Shown one piece after another: positions 6,339 to 7,489 of a stretch of 7,489 nt of DNA. Numbering within the stretch: the stretch's first letter is position 1; every line of letters begins with the position of its first letter. Below the pieces are notes generated by a model. The model saw nothing but the letters and a program-made list of their open reading frames with translations, was not told the DNA's origin and did not search any database. Both the position numbers and the translations under genes were made by a program. Origin of the DNA: Firmicutes bacterium UBA5500 (lineage in GTDB: Bacteria; Bacillota; UBA994; UBA5500); the NCBI GenBank assembly GCA_002427055.1, contig DIPA01000103.1, forward strand, positions 9,100-16,588. Direction: 5' to 3'.

Positions 6339-6387
6339 GTTGTCTTTATATAATGAGGGAGAGCTTTTAACAGGTCATAGACAACTG
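6337..6387. repeat. Perfect 9-bp dyad bracketing the lipoprotein -10 box
   Basis: CAGTTGTCT (6337-6345) and AGACAACTG (6379-6387) are exact reverse complements separated by 33 bp. The TATAAT box (6349-6354) and the likely transcription start fall between them. Centre-to-centre distance is 42 bp, close to four helical turns, which would place two bound protein units on one DNA face. Because the left arm lies upstream of the expected transcript, a DNA operator is more likely than an RNA hairpin. Confidence 0.45.
6349..6354 (+). promoter_or_regulatory. Likely -10 box of the lipoprotein gene
   Basis: A perfect TATAAT stands 68 bp before the start codon. The hexamer 17 bp upstream is GAAAAC, a poor match to TTGACA, and there is no extended TG motif. 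The promoter would be weak alone or need an activator. The start site would be near 6361. Confidence 0.4.
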
Positions 6388-6422
6388 GCTAGCGAATATG
6401 GAAAAAGGATGGAGGTGGAGAA

Positions 6423-7067
6423 ATGGACCGCGGGGACGTACACTTGAACCAGGGCAAAACTGGAAATAGACCTAGAGAAAGTACCGCACTGGGGCTACTG
6501 GCCGTTCTGCTACTAGCGCTGTTTCTCACGGCATGCTCAGATACAGATACGGAACCGACTGATTATCTGATCTCCTCTGGCGAGCACAAAATCTCCTACC
6601 TGACCGATGACCATCCGGATGTAAAACAAGTCACTGAGCTGGTAGCTCAGTTCCTGGCTATTGATCAAACCCAAGATTATAACAGCCCCAACTTTGATGA
6701 GCTATGGGGAATAGCTGATAAGAGGCTCCTAGACGATCGCAAAAGTCGGGGAGTAGAAGAACTTACAAAGGACCTCATCAGCAAGCTGCTCAGCGATTTC
6801 AAAATCAAGAACATCCTATTCACTGGCAGTAAGCTTAAGCCTAGCATGGCCATCGTAACCGCCGAAATTAACGTCGTCTATACGAGCGCCGCTAGGGAAT
6901 ATGCAGAAAAGAACGGTATAACACTTAATGAACCTACTACGCTCTCTGCCAATATCACGCTAGCCTTTAAGGACAACGTTGCAAGCGTGCCCAACCCACT
7001 GAGACCACAAGTTGATCCATATGGCTGGTCGATCAGTTCCGTAGATTATCGACATGTTTCGCCCTAG
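6423..7067 (+). CDS. Putative lipoprotein of unknown function
   Basis: 214 residues with a long polar N-terminus (1-22), a hydrophobic stretch (23-35) and a lipobox L35-T-A-C38, so a mature protein of 177 residues anchored to the outer face of the membrane by a lipidated Cys38. The mature part has a charged helical half (about 64-127, including VKQVTELVAQFLAID and EELTKDLISKLLSDF) and a strand-rich half (about 131-214), ending in GWSISSVDYRHVSP. This helix-then-strand order and the terminal W-x-I-x-S-V-D motif recall small NTF2-like lipoproteins, but I do not recognise a specific family. The start is ATG at 6423 with GGAGGTG 5 bp upstream. It is transcribed divergently from sigW and followed after 78 bp by a second ECF sigma gene. 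A role in envelope sensing is inference. Confidence 0.8.
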   Translation: MDRGDVHLNQGKTGNRPRESTALGLLAVLLLALFLTACSDTDTEPTDYLISSGEHKISYLTDDHPDVKQVTELVAQFLAIDQTQDYNSPNFDELWGIADKRLLDDRKSRGVEELTKDLISKLLSDFKIKNILFTGSKLKPSMAIVTAEINVVYTSAAREYAEKNGITLNEPTTLSANITLAFKDNVASVPNPLRPQVDPYGWSISSVDYRHVSP

Positions 7068-7145
7068 TGCTACTTCGCCTATCATGTCGTTCTATAAAAC
7101 GTAGCTTTAATACTAGTAAATAAAGTTAAAGGTGGTGCAATTCAA

Positions 7146-7489
7146 GTGAAGGCAAAAGCTAACCATAACACTAGCGCCTTTATGCTTGAACTATACCACG
7201 CCTATTACGGCCTAGTTTACAAGAAAATACTGTCCGTAACCAACGAACTCGATAGCATTGAAGATCTTGTTAACGATACTTTCGTGAAACTGATAGAAAA
7301 GGCACCTCTGTTGCGCACCTTTGAGCAGCGCAAGGCTGCTGCCTACATTACCTACACAGCTCGTAGCGTGGCCATCAACTTTGTCAAGCGTCGGGATATC
7401 CACAACAAGCACCTATTTTACACCGACGAGATGGAGTTAGCTGCAGAACTGGCTACCACCGAGGACCAGGTGTTAAAACAGCACGAACT
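7146..7489 (+). CDS. Second ECF-type sigma factor, 5' part only
   Basis: An open frame of 114 codons runs off the window end. It begins at GTG 7146 with AAGGTGGTG (7129-7137) 8 bp upstream. The translation shows a sigma-70 region 2: ELYHAYYGLVYKKIL (15-29), then SIEDLVNDTFVKLIEK (37-52), the core-binding helix, and AAYITYTARSVAINFVKRR, equivalent to the -10-recognition helix WLYRIATNLAIDLLR of the SigW-like protein. It lacks the usual W at that point, having Y instead. The remainder, including region 4, lies outside. It differs clearly from the SigW-like protein and is not a recent duplicate. The 78-bp gap from the lipoprotein gene has no visible terminator, so the two may be co-transcribed. 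An anti-sigma gene would be expected next, beyond the window. Confidence 0.8.
   Translation, partial: MKAKANHNTSAFMLELYHAYYGLVYKKILSVTNELDSIEDLVNDTFVKLIEKAPLLRTFEQRKAAAYITYTARSVAINFVKRRDIHNKHLFYTDEMELAAELATTEDQVLKQHE

Larger units (their letters stand above)
6172..6422. other. Divergent intergenic region between sigW and the lipoprotein gene
   Basis: This 251-bp stretch is the only divergent promoter region in the window. From left to right it holds the sigW ribosome-binding site, the SigW-type promoter, about 90 bp with no recognisable element, a small GCAAC/GTTGC dyad (6308-6324), the second ECF-like promoter, the TATAAT box within a 9-bp dyad, and the lipoprotein ribosome-binding site. 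Confidence 0.7.

Noticed and set aside
7085..7113. TGTCGT and TAATAC 17 bp apart as a promoter for the second sigma gene
   Set aside because: The -35 hexamer is very poor and the AT-rich region makes a chance -10 match likely.
7212..7412. 66-codon open frame on the minus strand
   Set aside because: It lies fully opposite the second sigma factor, whose sense translation has clear region-2 motifs; no ribosome-binding site or family likeness.

Overview
The window reads as a chromosomal segment of a low-to-mid G+C Gram-positive bacterium (Firmicutes, more likely a clostridial or Peptococcus-like lineage than Bacillus itself). The main reason is gene order: on the minus strand an ECF sigma factor, its zinc-binding anti-sigma factor, a diadenylate cyclase (cdaA), its YbbR-domain regulator (cdaR) and phosphoglucosamine mutase (glmM) follow each other. 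This is the Bacillus subtilis order sigW-rsiW-cdaA-cdaR-glmM-(glmS). The assignment is by protein motifs and synteny read by eye; no database search was run.

Minus-strand block (128-6171). Transcription probably starts at a near-perfect ECF promoter, TGAAAC-N16-CGTA (6199-6224), which fits self-activation by the SigW-like factor. SigW (GTG start) and RsiW overlap as ATGA. A 217-nt gap with hairpins and a terminator-like stem with a T-run separates rsiW from a 472-residue TPR protein that is not part of the Bacillus arrangement. cdaA and cdaR overlap by 8 bp, and glmM follows 32 bp later. The segment below glmM (1-127) holds a long-loop terminator-like dyad, a small set of related repeats, and a ribosome-binding-like motif at the very edge, suggesting that another gene (glmS by synteny) starts just outside.

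Plus-strand block (6423-7489). Divergent from sigW lie a small lipoprotein gene of unknown function and, 78 bp later, the 5' part of a second, unrelated ECF sigma factor that runs off the window. The 251-bp divergent intergenic region carries the SigW-type promoter, a weaker second copy of it, a TATAAT box for the lipoprotein gene, and a perfect 9-bp dyad that brackets that box.

Taken together, the window links envelope-stress sensing (SigW/RsiW, lipoprotein, second ECF sigma) to c-di-AMP synthesis (CdaA/CdaR) and to cell-wall precursor supply (GlmM). The least explained parts are the TPR gene and its structured leader, the lipoprotein, and the dyad around the lipoprotein promoter. No RNA genes, CRISPR arrays, insertion sequences or gene-free stretches over 300 bp were seen.
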